A DNA stretch of 64,000 nt from contig CAMNXD010000003.1 in NCBI GenBank assembly GCA_946566955.1, positions 1 through 64,000 on the forward strand, in the 5' to 3' direction. The DNA comes from an uncultured Clostridia bacterium. Its GTDB lineage: Bacteria > Bacillota > Clostridia > Oscillospirales > Acutalibacteraceae. Shown piece by piece: positions 36,374 to 44,005 of this stretch. The first letter of the stretch is position 1. Each line of letters begins with the position of its first letter. Below the pieces are notes generated by a model. The model was given only the letters and a program-made list of their open reading frames with translations, did no database searches and had not been told where the DNA came from. A program made the translations under genes and the position numbers.

Positions 36374-36474
36374 AAAAGGATTAAAAATTCGCTCTGTGAT
36401 GTGAGGGCTATTTAGCCACACGGGCAGGGTTCAATTGTTTTAATGTGGAATTTATTTTGTCGGAGGTTAATTAA

Positions 36475-36789
36475 ATGAAAGTATTCTATGATTTAACTCA
36501 ATCCCCTTATATAGCTAAATTTAAAAATATCAGTTTTGTTTTTTCAAGTAACTTTTATAAAGAAAAATTTGAAATGAAACTACAATCGTTTATTAGTTCT
36601 GAAACGTCAAAGTTATACGCCCAATATAACACGTTTCTAAGGATTAAAGATTTAGAAGTATTTTTTGCAATTGCACTTTATAAAAGGATAGAAAAAAGGG
36701 GTTTAAGAATAATAAATTCTGAGGGTAAAGATTATATAGAATACTCAAATGGTTTTTCTACAGGTGGTGGAGTTAATTGGAACATTTAA
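36475..36789 (+). CDS. Small phage/ICE-type protein, probable remnant
   Basis: 104 residues, no known domain. The opening MKVFYDLTQSPYIAKF and the KRIEKRGLRI segment resemble a small protein of clostridial phages and integrative elements that is usually followed by an LPxxI...RKELNR-type partner. That partner follows here as a broken gene. CGGAGG precedes the ATG and the frame is intact. Location right after a tRNA cluster fits an old integration. Function unknown. Confidence 0.5.
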   Translation: MKVFYDLTQSPYIAKFKNISFVFSSNFYKEKFEMKLQSFISSETSKLYAQYNTFLRIKDLEVFFAIALYKRIEKRGLRIINSEGKDYIEYSNGFSTGGGVNWNI

Positions 36790-36974
36790 TACGCTGGTCA
36801 AGCAAAGACGATAAAAGACTTGCAGCTGCTCTTCGAAAATTTAACTCTATTGTGGGGAAGTTGAGTAACACTCAGCTTTCCGCCATATCTTCATCTGAAA
36901 TTAAAGAGTAAATATTACCTAGAAAAGAGTTAAACAGACAAATCAAAAAACTTAATAGTATCACGAAGGAGTCA
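36777..36974 (+). pseudogene. Decayed partner of the phage-type gene
   Basis: A frame starts at TTG 36777, overlapping the previous gene, after GGTGGAG. It reads RWSSKDDKRLAAALRKFN..., then meets an in-frame TAA at 36909 after 44 codons. The same frame continues past the stop with ILPRKELNRQIKKLNSI, the conserved C-terminal half of the phage-type family. The middle also looks shortened. This is a nonsense-interrupted relic. Confidence 0.6.
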
Positions 36975-36978
36975 AGCT

Positions 36979-37233
36979 TTGAAACTATTTAACATCGGAT
37001 TTGGGAATTTTGTGTCTTTAGATAGAATAATAAGCGTGCTATGCATTGATTCCTCTCCAATAAAGAGGCTTATCCATATTGCAAAAGAAAAAGGAATATT
37101 AATTGACGCAACTTGTGGTAGAAAGACGCAGTCAGTTTTTTTGATGGATAGTGGACATGTTGTGCTTTCAGCTTTGAATCCGGAAGCTATTGAGGTCAGG
37201 GTAAAAAAAGAAGTTTCAGATAACTTAGATTAA
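36979..37233 (+). CDS. remA: RemA (DUF370) regulatory DNA-binding protein
   Basis: 84 residues. The family pattern is clear: LFNIGFGNFVSLDRIISV, SSPIKRLIHIAKEKGILIDAT and CGRKTQSVFLMDSGHVVLSAL. In Bacillus RemA activates extracellular-matrix genes. In Clostridia it normally lies just before gmk and rpoZ, as here. TTG start with AAGGAG upstream. Confidence 0.9.
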   Translation: MKLFNIGFGNFVSLDRIISVLCIDSSPIKRLIHIAKEKGILIDATCGRKTQSVFLMDSGHVVLSALNPEAIEVRVKKEVSDNLD

Positions 37234-37284
37234 TTTTTAAAGCTGAGTAAAAGTATTTGTATTTTAAGGAGAAGTGTCAGGTTT

Positions 37285-37902
37285 ATGGAACATTCAAGGC
37301 AAGGCTTATTAATAGTATTATCGGGTCCATCGGGCGTGGGGAAAGGAACAATCTTACATAGGGTTATAGGTAGAAGAAAAAATTTAAAGCTTTCCCGGTC
37401 TTATACTACTCGTGGCCCTCGTAAGGGGGAAACAAACGGAACTGAATATTGGTTTTTAACTAAAGAAGAGTTTTTAAAGGCAGTTGAGCGCGGCGAAATG
37501 TTTGAATATGCAGAGTACTGCGGAAACTATTATGGTACCCCCCGAAAGCAAGTTCAGCAGGAACTTAGTCAAGGCAATAATATAATTTTAGAAATAGAAG
37601 TCCAAGGCGGTGAACAAATTCTTAAAAAGTGTCCTGAGGCCATTGGAATATTCATCATTCCCCCTTCTGTTAAAGTACTAGAAGAACGTTTAAGGGCGCG
37701 CGGTCTAGATTCTCCAGAGGCTGTTATTGAAAGGCTAGAAGCTTCTAAGCATGAGTTTAGGTATGCAAAGATGTATGATTATATGGTAATAAATGATATT
37801 ATGGATGAGTGCGCAAGTAATATTTTGAAAATTATTGATGCTGAATCCATGAAATTTAAGCATATAGGATACAAAATAGAGGAGGTATTGAAAAATGCGT
37901 AA
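37285..37902 (+). CDS. gmk: Guanylate kinase
   Basis: 205 residues. P-loop LSGPSGVGKGTI (about 13-24), SYTTRGPRKGE, GTEYWF and EIEVQGGEQ motifs. Converts GMP to GDP. It overlaps rpoZ by eight bases. AAGGAG lies about 13 bases before the ATG. Confidence 0.96.
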   Translation: MEHSRQGLLIVLSGPSGVGKGTILHRVIGRRKNLKLSRSYTTRGPRKGETNGTEYWFLTKEEFLKAVERGEMFEYAEYCGNYYGTPRKQVQQELSQGNNIILEIEVQGGEQILKKCPEAIGIFIIPPSVKVLEERLRARGLDSPEAVIERLEASKHEFRYAKMYDYMVINDIMDECASNILKIIDAESMKFKHIGYKIEEVLKNA

Positions 37903-38092
37903 AATTTCTGTTGATGATATGATTAATGGAAAAATCAGTAATTATCCTTTGGTAGTAGCCGTAGCAAAGAGAGCAAGGGAGATTACAGATGAAATTATTA
38001 CAAGCGGTAAAATAGTGACTGAAAAGCCGGTAAATATAGCCTACAAAGAATTTAAAGATCATAAATATGAAATTTTTAGTGCAGATTTTTAA
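37895..38092 (+). CDS. rpoZ: RNA polymerase omega subunit
   Basis: 65 residues. Omega hallmarks: YPLVVAVAKRAREITDE and KPVNIAYKEF. It aids assembly of RNA polymerase. It starts inside the gmk end after GGAGG, and a terminator follows. Confidence 0.93.
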   Translation: MRKISVDDMINGKISNYPLVVAVAKRAREITDEIITSGKIVTEKPVNIAYKEFKDHKYEIFSADF

Positions 38093-38104
38093 ATTAAAAG
38101 TAGT

Positions 38105-38136
38105 AAAGGGCAAGCAATGATTCGCTTGTCCTTTTT
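38105..38136 (+). terminator. Intrinsic terminator after rpoZ
   Basis: AAAGGGCAAGC (38105-38115) pairs with GCTTGTCCTTT (38124-38134) with one G-T pair; the right arm runs into TTTTT. Confidence 0.8.
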
Positions 38137-38202
38137 GTATATCCAATTTTAGTAATATATACTAATAAACCTTTAAAATTTAAATTAAAATTAAGATTTA
38201 AG

Positions 38203-38982
38203 CTAATAGCCTATAACGTCTTTTGATACTGTTTCTATAATTTCCGCTGAGATTGAGTCAATGTTTAATGTATACACTTTATTAAGACGAGGATTATATA
38301 TTCCAAGTTTTTTTATGCTATTAAATTCTTTATAAACTGAATGAACACCCATAATGTAATAAACTAGTAGCTGCAATGTATATTTAGGTTTTGGTTCGTC
38401 TTTTGATACTTTAAAATCCCAGAGCGTATCTTTTGTTAAATAATCGCCGTCTCCTGTTGATATTATATCAGTATAACCGCCTTCAAAGGTAAATCCATCT
38501 TTGGTTATAGGACCATATTCTTTCCAAAAAGAAATACTACGATTAATCATAGTTAAAATATTTTCTATTGTATCTGCATCTGGATTGATTTCTTCCACTG
38601 GTTTATATCCTATTATTCCAGCTCTAAAACAAACATCATACCCTACCAATTTACAAGCATTGATAATTGATTCTTTATCAAGTCCTTTAATATTTGATAA
38701 TAGTTTTGCTGCATTTTTCGTTGCAGATTGCTTTTTATCTAGTGTAAATAAGTCTAAGGCCATAGCACCTTTTAAGGAAATTGAAAAAGCTTTTTCTTTT
38801 GTGGTGCTCATTGCAAAACGAGTCATATAATCAACTGCAAGTCCAATTAAACTTGCTTGTATATTTTCATTTTCATTTAATACTATGTCATCTTCAAGTT
38901 GAATAATATTAAGTTCTTTTTTATTTATGTAACCTCCACGAGGCTGTTTAATCATGCTAATTCTTTTAGTAACTGAATACAT
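38203..38982 (-). CDS. PD-(D/E)XK nuclease-like conserved protein
   Basis: 259 residues. The region about 165-205 reads TFEGGYTDII...LWDFKVS followed by YTLQLLVYYIMG. This Asp...DxK layout plus the Gln-containing helix resembles PD-(D/E)XK nucleases of the RecB/YqaJ type. The N-terminal half is helical and unassigned. Its role (repair, defence or phage origin) is unclear. GGAGG precedes the ATG. It stands alone on the minus strand. Confidence 0.55.
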   Translation of the reverse strand: MYSVTKRISMIKQPRGGYINKKELNIIQLEDDIVLNENENIQASLIGLAVDYMTRFAMSTTKEKAFSISLKGAMALDLFTLDKKQSATKNAAKLLSNIKGLDKESIINACKLVGYDVCFRAGIIGYKPVEEINPDADTIENILTMINRSISFWKEYGPITKDGFTFEGGYTDIISTGDGDYLTKDTLWDFKVSKDEPKPKYTLQLLVYYIMGVHSVYKEFNSIKKLGIYNPRLNKVYTLNIDSISAEIIETVSKDVIGY

Positions 38983-39311
38983 ATCTTATTCCTCCTAAAT
39001 ATAATTTGATTTACCAATTTAATTATAAAATATTTTATATTATTTGTAAATTAAAGGCAGAGATTGAAATTTTTTATTTTTAAATAGTGTTAGCACAATA
39101 GCAGTCAAGACAAACTCATCAAAAATTCAACTTCAATTTAAATAGGCACGTTAGAGTGTGAAAAATTTTAAAAGCGTTTCTATTCAAAAAGAATATTTGT
39201 ACTAATTTAAAATATTAAAATTTAAAGCCTTTTTTAAGTTTAATGATTAAAACTACTCCTTAAAGCTAAAAATAATCATATCTTTTAAATTAATAAGGAG
39301 GCTTTATTTTT
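38983..39311. other. Intergenic region upstream of mazF
   Basis: 329 AT-rich bases between divergent genes. I find no open frame for a MazE-type antitoxin and no clear RNA. Only the AAGGAGG of mazF (39295-39301) is obvious. Confidence 0.6.
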
Positions 39312-39677
39312 ATGGATATTAAAAGAGGAGATATTTTTTACGCTGATTTAAGTCCCGTGGTAGGTTCGGAGCAAGGTGGAATAAGACCGGTTTTAATAGT
39401 TCAAAATGATGTTGGGAATAAATATAGTCCAACTGTAATTGCAGCTGCAATAACGAGCCAAGAGACGAAATCGGAGCTTCCCACACATATTTGTTTGGCT
39501 TCGGGCTCTTCAGGACTTTCTAAAAATTCTGTTGTACTTTTAGAGCAGATACGTACTCTCGATAAACAACGTCTTAAAGAAAAGCGTGGGTCTGCGGATA
39601 AATTAGCTATGAATAAAGTAGATTACGCACTTTCTATAAGTTTTGGACTGCTTAGAGGAGTTAATCCTACATACTAG
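39312..39677 (+). CDS. mazF: MazF/EndoA-type endoribonuclease toxin, no adjacent antitoxin
   Basis: 121 residues. The family signature is complete: [30 protein letters not shown] at the start (read in shorter blocks), ITSQ, and [16 protein letters not shown]. Such toxins cut mRNA at specific short sequences. The usual upstream MazE/EndoAI partner is missing: the preceding 329 bases have no suitable frame. AAGGAGG is ten bases before the ATG. Confidence 0.92.
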   Translation: MDIKRGDIFYADLSPVVGSEQGGIRPVLIVQNDVGNKYSPTVIAAAITSQETKSELPTHICLASGSSGLSKNSVVLLEQIRTLDKQRLKEKRGSADKLAMNKVDYALSISFGLLRGVNPTY

Positions 39678-39781
39678 TTACTAAAACTATTAAGTTTGAG
39701 AATTTACATTGAATTTTTATACAAATAATAGTAGTAAAATAATTATTTAGTAGAAAATTAATGGCGAAATTTAGTCTTGCG

Positions 39782-39883
39782 TGATATAATAACGGCATGT
39801 GGTGAAATTACAACAAAAGAATTATTATAGTTAAAAATTTGTATGGTAATTTACCTTTATGGATTTTTTATAAATAAAAAATC
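39782..39883 (+). promoter_or_regulatory. Extended -10 promoter and inverted repeats ahead of the injection-system operon
   Basis: TGATATAAT (39782-39790) is a perfect TG-n-TATAAT extended -10; no good -35 is seen. The leader then holds two perfect inverted repeats: GGTAA/TTACC (39845-39855) and GATTTTTTA/TAAAAAATC (39862-39883). They could be operator or attenuator elements controlling the operon. The first gene begins about 180 bases after the -10. Confidence 0.5.
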
Positions 39884-39976
39884 ACAGGATTTAAATTTTA
39901 AATAGTCTATGATTGTAAAAGGAGTGGGGTCGAAATGTGACGAACTGAGTTTAAGTTAATTAAAGGGGAGCTAAAG

Positions 39977-40915
39977 TTGGGGGGAGAAATTTACAAAAAC
40001 AAAAAATCTAAATTCAAAAAAAATGGCAACGAAAATACTTTAGATGCTTATATAACTAAAAATATTTCTAAAAATTTATGGTGGAATAAATCCCAAGAAA
40101 AAGAAAATAAACAAACTGAAAGTAAATCCAAAATTGAGTTTTTAAAGAAAAATATCAAGGCTACTAAAGTCATACCTCCAGGAATGAAGCAAATTAAAGA
40201 AACACCAGACAATTTAGGATACTTTGAAACACAGTTTGGAACCGTATCTGTTGGGTACAAAAAGTATAAGAAAAATACTGATATTGTGTTTTCTCTTATT
40301 CCCGAAAGGGTTAAAAAAGAATACCGCATTCCAACTCGAAAATTTGATTCGCCCTCTACTTATTTTGGAGGCGAAATGAAGGGAAGCAAAAAAAACTTCA
40401 AGGCAAGTAAATTGAGTTTCAAGTACGATGAAGAAACAAGGAGAATCGAAAAGCTTGAAAATGACGGTGATGGAATAGTCGACAAAGAGGATAAACTTCT
40501 ATATGAGGATAAAAGAGAATCCGAAAAAATAAAGGAGCTTCAGGAGTTAAGAAGCAATATACCTCTTAAGGGAAGACAACATATTAGTGAAGAAATAGAA
40601 GTACTCAGAAATATACAAGAAGAAAAGAAAGAGGATAATCTAGCACTAATTAAAGAAATACGCAAATTCGTTAGAAAAATAAATAAAGGTACACTTAAAA
40701 AAATCATTGAATCCGACGAAGCAGTTGTTCGCAGCCAAAGGATAGCAACTTTCTCCAATCTAGATGATATTATAATTCTTAGGAAACGTGCAGAAGAACT
40801 TTTAAAGCATGCGTTTAAAATATCAGGAGAAAAGCTTAAAAGCATTAATTTAAACCGTTTAAATAAGGCGCAACTGCGTGAGCTTATAAATAAACTAATT
40901 AAAAAAACAGATTAA
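39977..40915 (+). CDS. Unrecognised first gene of the injection-system operon
   Basis: 312 residues, no recognised domain. Lys-rich N-terminus, a middle segment with DNLGYFETQFGTVSVGYKKY, and a Glu/Lys helical C-terminal half. Near residue 163 the run NDGDGIVDKED resembles a calcium-binding DxDxDG loop. No signal peptide. TTG start with GGGGAG at 39965-39970. Its place directly before the sheath gene, in the same direction, suggests a structural accessory, cargo or regulator of the contractile system, but this is inference. Confidence 0.55.
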   Translation: MGGEIYKNKKSKFKKNGNENTLDAYITKNISKNLWWNKSQEKENKQTESKSKIEFLKKNIKATKVIPPGMKQIKETPDNLGYFETQFGTVSVGYKKYKKNTDIVFSLIPERVKKEYRIPTRKFDSPSTYFGGEMKGSKKNFKASKLSFKYDEETRRIEKLENDGDGIVDKEDKLLYEDKRESEKIKELQELRSNIPLKGRQHISEEIEVLRNIQEEKKEDNLALIKEIRKFVRKINKGTLKKIIESDEAVVRSQRIATFSNLDDIIILRKRAEELLKHAFKISGEKLKSINLNRLNKAQLRELINKLIKKTD

Positions 40916-41035
40916 CGGTAAATTGAGGCTCATTTCCTTATTTTACATGTTAAATAAATTGATTTCTAATATATTGGTTGTTAGAAAGGAGTTGAAAGGT
41001 TCTTGCTATTTAAGTAGTAATGAACCGAGATGATT

Positions 41036-42757
41036 ATGGCAGAATATTTATCTCCTGGGGTCTATGTTGAGGAATTTGACAGTGGCCCAACCCCGATGCA
41101 AGGCGTTGGGACAAGCACTGCAGGATTTATTGGAGTGGCAGAAAAAGGGCCTTCGATTGGAGCACCGATTCTCGTTACTGGTCCGGCAGATTTTACTCGT
41201 AAGTTCGGCGGATACTTACACGAAAATGAATTTGGTGATTACAGATTCTTAGCTCATGCAGTAAATCATTTCTTTATAAATGGTGGTTCGAGAGCATTTG
41301 TTATGCGCGTTGCTCCACCAGATGCAGCAGTAGCAAAGGCTGTGTGCAGTGAAGGCAAGGAAAATACTCTTGAAATTACTGCTAAAAACGCAGGAGCCTG
41401 GGGTAACTCAATAATAATCACCTTTGAACCTGCAAGCACGAGTAAAAGTCAAATTCTTGAAAATTTAGGCAAAGGCAAGTACCGCCTTAAAAATTCCGCC
41501 GGATTCGATGTTGGAGACGTTGTGGCCGTTGAAGGCGACGATGAGCCTCAATATGGAATAATTAAATCAGTAGCTGGAGATGCTATAACCTTTGAAGAAC
41601 CTTTCGAAGGTACTGTCGTTGACAAATCTTTATTGCCAAAAATAACAATAAGTACTTGTGAGATGGATGTAGTTATTGAATATGGCGAGATTATTGAGAA
41701 GTATTCTGGCGTTTCTTTTAACGTTTCTTCGCCGCTCTTTATTGAAAAAGCCATGACTAAGTCAGAGCTTGTAACTCTAAAAGCTAAACCTATAGAGGGT
41801 GCAGTAGTACCGATTGATGCTGTAAAGCAAATTTTTGGTATTGAGGGTAGCGAGGTTAAAGTAAGTCTTAGCGGTGGACTCAATGGAACTGCTGCAAGCT
41901 TAACAGATGCTGATTTTATCGGAAAAGACGAGGGCCCGGGTTCACGTACAGGAATTCAAGCTTTTTTAGATAACACCGACGTAAGTATAATGGCGGTACC
42001 AGGAATAGTAAGTCCTAATGTTCAGCTCTCACTTGTAGCGCATTGCGAAAAGCTGTCGAGCAGATTTGCGGTACTCGATATGCCAATGACTTCTAAAACT
42101 GTTGCAGACGTACTTCAGCACAGAGACATAGTGGATAGTGACTACTGTGCAATGTATCATCCTTGGTTACAGGTATTTGATCCACTGGATAAAAAAGATA
42201 CTTTTATTCCTCCTTCAGGATCTGTTATGGGAATATATGCCCGCAGTGACGGAGATAGAGGAGTTCATAAAGCTCCTGCGAATGAAGTAGTTGCGAATTG
42301 TAGTGGACTTTTTGTAAATTACAATGTTGCCGAGCAGGATTTATTAAATCCAAAGGGAGTAAATCTTATTAGGAAATTCCCTGGAGCAGGAATAAGAGTT
42401 TGGGGTGCAAGGACTGCCTCTTCAAAAGCTTTGTGGAAATATGTAAACGTTAGACGTCTGTTCATATATCTGGAGGAATCTATCAAAGCGAACACCAACT
42501 GGGTAGTATTTGAACCTAATGATGCTACCTTGTGGTCAAGAGTTAGAAGGACTATTGAACTGTTCCTTGAAGGCGTTTGGAGGACTGGCGCTTTAGTAGG
42601 TGCATCGCCAGCAGATGCGTTTTTCGTTGATATTGGTCCCAACAGCATGACTAAAGACGATATTGATAATGGTCGATTAATTTGCGTCATAGGGGTAGCG
42701 CCTGTGAAGCCAGCAGAATTTGTAATCTTTAGAATTACGCAAAAAACAGGAGAATAA
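41036..42757 (+). CDS. Contractile tail sheath protein (eCIS/Afp2-4 type)
   Basis: About 573 residues. The N-terminus MAEYLSPGVYVEEFDSGP and the GTSTAGFIGVAEKGP block are diagnostic of phage-type sheath proteins. Conserved C-terminal parts include NLIRKFPGAGIRVWGART, NVRRLFIYLEESIK and the FEPNDATLWSRVRRTIE region. The middle insertion domain has GAWGNSIIITFEP. The sheath shortens to drive the tube outward. ATG 41036 is chosen for the MAEYLSPGVY start; ATG 41030 is an equally possible start. No good ribosome site is seen before either. Only one sheath gene is present here. Confidence 0.95.
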   Translation: MAEYLSPGVYVEEFDSGPTPMQGVGTSTAGFIGVAEKGPSIGAPILVTGPADFTRKFGGYLHENEFGDYRFLAHAVNHFFINGGSRAFVMRVAPPDAAVAKAVCSEGKENTLEITAKNAGAWGNSIIITFEPASTSKSQILENLGKGKYRLKNSAGFDVGDVVAVEGDDEPQYGIIKSVAGDAITFEEPFEGTVVDKSLLPKITISTCEMDVVIEYGEIIEKYSGVSFNVSSPLFIEKAMTKSELVTLKAKPIEGAVVPIDAVKQIFGIEGSEVKVSLSGGLNGTAASLTDADFIGKDEGPGSRTGIQAFLDNTDVSIMAVPGIVSPNVQLSLVAHCEKLSSRFAVLDMPMTSKTVADVLQHRDIVDSDYCAMYHPWLQVFDPLDKKDTFIPPSGSVMGIYARSDGDRGVHKAPANEVVANCSGLFVNYNVAEQDLLNPKGVNLIRKFPGAGIRVWGARTASSKALWKYVNVRRLFIYLEESIKANTNWVVFEPNDATLWSRVRRTIELFLEGVWRTGALVGASPADAFFVDIGPNSMTKDDIDNGRLICVIGVAPVKPAEFVIFRITQKTGE

Positions 42758-42793
42758 TTAAGTTTAATAGTTAAGGAAGGAGAATGATTTAAA

Positions 42794-43318
42794 ATGCCAG
42801 ATGGATTAGCAACTTCAGGAATTCAAGAACTAGGTACAGAAGTTCTTTCGACTAGAGCTTCAATTACAAATGGACTTTCCTCACCTATGAGAGGATTTAG
42901 ATTTACTGCAAACTTTGAAGGTTTAGGTACAACTTCTTTTAAGAGCGTTACTGGATTTTCTTCAACCGTTGACTCCAGCGAATATCGTGAAGGTGGATTC
43001 GGGCACTTAACAAAAAGAAAGCTTCCTGGACTCGTCTCTTACGATGAGATAACTCTAGAAAAGGGTTTATATTCTAATCCGGTTTTATATAATTTCTTTA
43101 ATGACTTTTTGGAAGGAAACAATTTTACGCCTGTAAATGCGGTTATAACTATTTACAACAATGCCGGAGAAGCAACAGCAAGCTGGAGCGTTATAAACGC
43201 ATGGCCTACTTCATATAAGTCCAGTGACTTAAATGCTGAAGACTCTTCTATACTTATAGAATCCTTGACTTTAGCTCATGAAGGAATAAAGAGGGATGTT
43301 TCAGTTGCTACTGCTTAA
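42794..43318 (+). CDS. Inner tube protein (gp19-like, Afp1 type)
   Basis: 174 residues. MRGFRFTANFEGLGTTSFKSVTGF, the KLPGLVSYDEITLEKG segment and the C-terminal SSDLNAEDSSILIESLTLAHEGI pattern are typical of gp19-like tube subunits. Stacked hexamers form the needle through which cargo moves. It lies 36 bases after the sheath gene with AAGGAGAA upstream. A stable hairpin follows. Confidence 0.94.
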   Translation: MPDGLATSGIQELGTEVLSTRASITNGLSSPMRGFRFTANFEGLGTTSFKSVTGFSSTVDSSEYREGGFGHLTKRKLPGLVSYDEITLEKGLYSNPVLYNFFNDFLEGNNFTPVNAVITIYNNAGEATASWSVINAWPTSYKSSDLNAEDSSILIESLTLAHEGIKRDVSVATA

Positions 43319-43346
43319 ACTTTAAGTGTTGCGCATTTATAACTTA

Positions 43347-43378
43347 CTTCTCCTCGTTTAGTATTGGGCGGGGAGAAG
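43347..43378 (+). repeat. Stable hairpin downstream of the tube gene
   Basis: Ten-base stem CTTCTCCTCG (43347-43356) / CGGGGAGAAG (43369-43378) with one G-T pair, and no following T run. It probably protects or punctuates the sheath-tube mRNA rather than fully terminating. Confidence 0.5.
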
Positions 43379-43409
43379 AATATAAATTTTAAGAAAGAGT
43401 GGTTGTTAG

Positions 43410-43784
43410 ATGTCTAACAGTTTCGAGACTGAATTTGAATTTGAGTTGCCCAGAGGATACGTAGATAAAAACGGTGAGGTACACAAAAAAGGAGTTATGA
43501 GACTTGCAAATGCAGCAGATGAGATTGTACCTTTAAATGACCCTAGAGTTAAGATGAATCCCGGATATTTAAGTATTTTACTTTTAGAGAGAGTTGTTGT
43601 AAAGCTAGGAAAGCTCAAGAAAATAGATGCTCATGTAATTGAAAGTCTTTTTACGTGCGATATGGCGTATTTGCAAGATTTATATCAGAAAATAAATTCT
43701 GTTGAGCCACCTGTAATGAAGATGATGTGCCCAAAATGTTCACATGAATTCAGGGCGGAAATACCTTTTTTCGGGGAAGCCTAA
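43410..43784 (+). CDS. Tail-assembly chaperone, Mu gp41-like (short form)
   Basis: 124 residues. The order LPRGYVDKNGEVHKKGVMRLANAADE, then LLLERVVVKLGKLKKID and LFTCDMAYLQDLYQKI matches the phage Mu gp41-type tail-assembly chaperone family (read from memory). A CxxC pair (CPKC) precedes the C-terminus. In tailed phages this protein binds the tape measure during tube assembly. The stop at 43782 is preceded by a T TTT TTC heptamer that could move some ribosomes into the next frame. Confidence 0.8.
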   Translation: MSNSFETEFEFELPRGYVDKNGEVHKKGVMRLANAADEIVPLNDPRVKMNPGYLSILLLERVVVKLGKLKKIDAHVIESLFTCDMAYLQDLYQKINSVEPPVMKMMCPKCSHEFRAEIPFFGEA

Positions 43785-43975
43785 AAAGTTATCCCAGTGA
43801 GGTTTTATATGAAGAGATAGCTTTTTTGGCTTACTATTTTCATTGGTCGAGATGTGAGATTATGCAGCTTCCTCATAAGGAGAGAATAAGGTTTTGCTCT
43901 GAGGTATCGAAAATAAACAAGAAGATGAATGCAGAAATTAGCGGTGGAAAGAAAAATATATTTGATATAGATTAA
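43748..43975 (+). CDS. DUF6760-like chaperone extension, probably made by -1 frameshift
   Basis: This frame reads ...SLKSYPSEVLYEEIAF LAYYFHWSRCEIMQLPHKER and ends at TAA 43973-43975. The LYEE-(x)-AYYFHWS-(x)-LPHKER pattern matches the small DUF6760 protein found in eCIS loci. There is no ATG, GTG or TTG before the conserved part; the frame opens after a TGA at 43745. It overlaps the chaperone gene in the -1 register. At 43766-43772 the chaperone codons CCT TTT TTC contain T TTT TTC, an ideal -1 slip site. A slip continues CGG GGA AGC into this frame. The likely product is a fusion of the chaperone with this domain, like phage gpGT. A non-canonical separate start is the alternative. Confidence 0.7.
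   Translation: MQGGNTFFRGSLKSYPSEVLYEEIAFLAYYFHWSRCEIMQLPHKERIRFCSEVSKINKKMNAEISGGKKNIFDID
43766..43772 (+). promoter_or_regulatory. Candidate -1 ribosomal frameshift site (T TTT TTC)
   Basis: The heptamer is in phase with the chaperone frame. An AGGGCGGA (43752-43759) lies a short way upstream and could act as a weak internal ribosome-binding stimulator. A weak downstream hairpin GGGA (43774-43777) / TCCC (43792-43795) is possible. Confidence 0.65.
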
Positions 43976-44005
43976 CGCGATTTTTAATATGAGGAGGAAA
44001 AAATA

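Noticed and set aside
36376-36474. Possible partial tRNA or att site after tRNA-Cys (GGGTTCAATT and a GGCT/AGCC hairpin)
   Set aside because: It does not fold as a tRNA and has no duplicate of the tRNA-Cys end that I could see.
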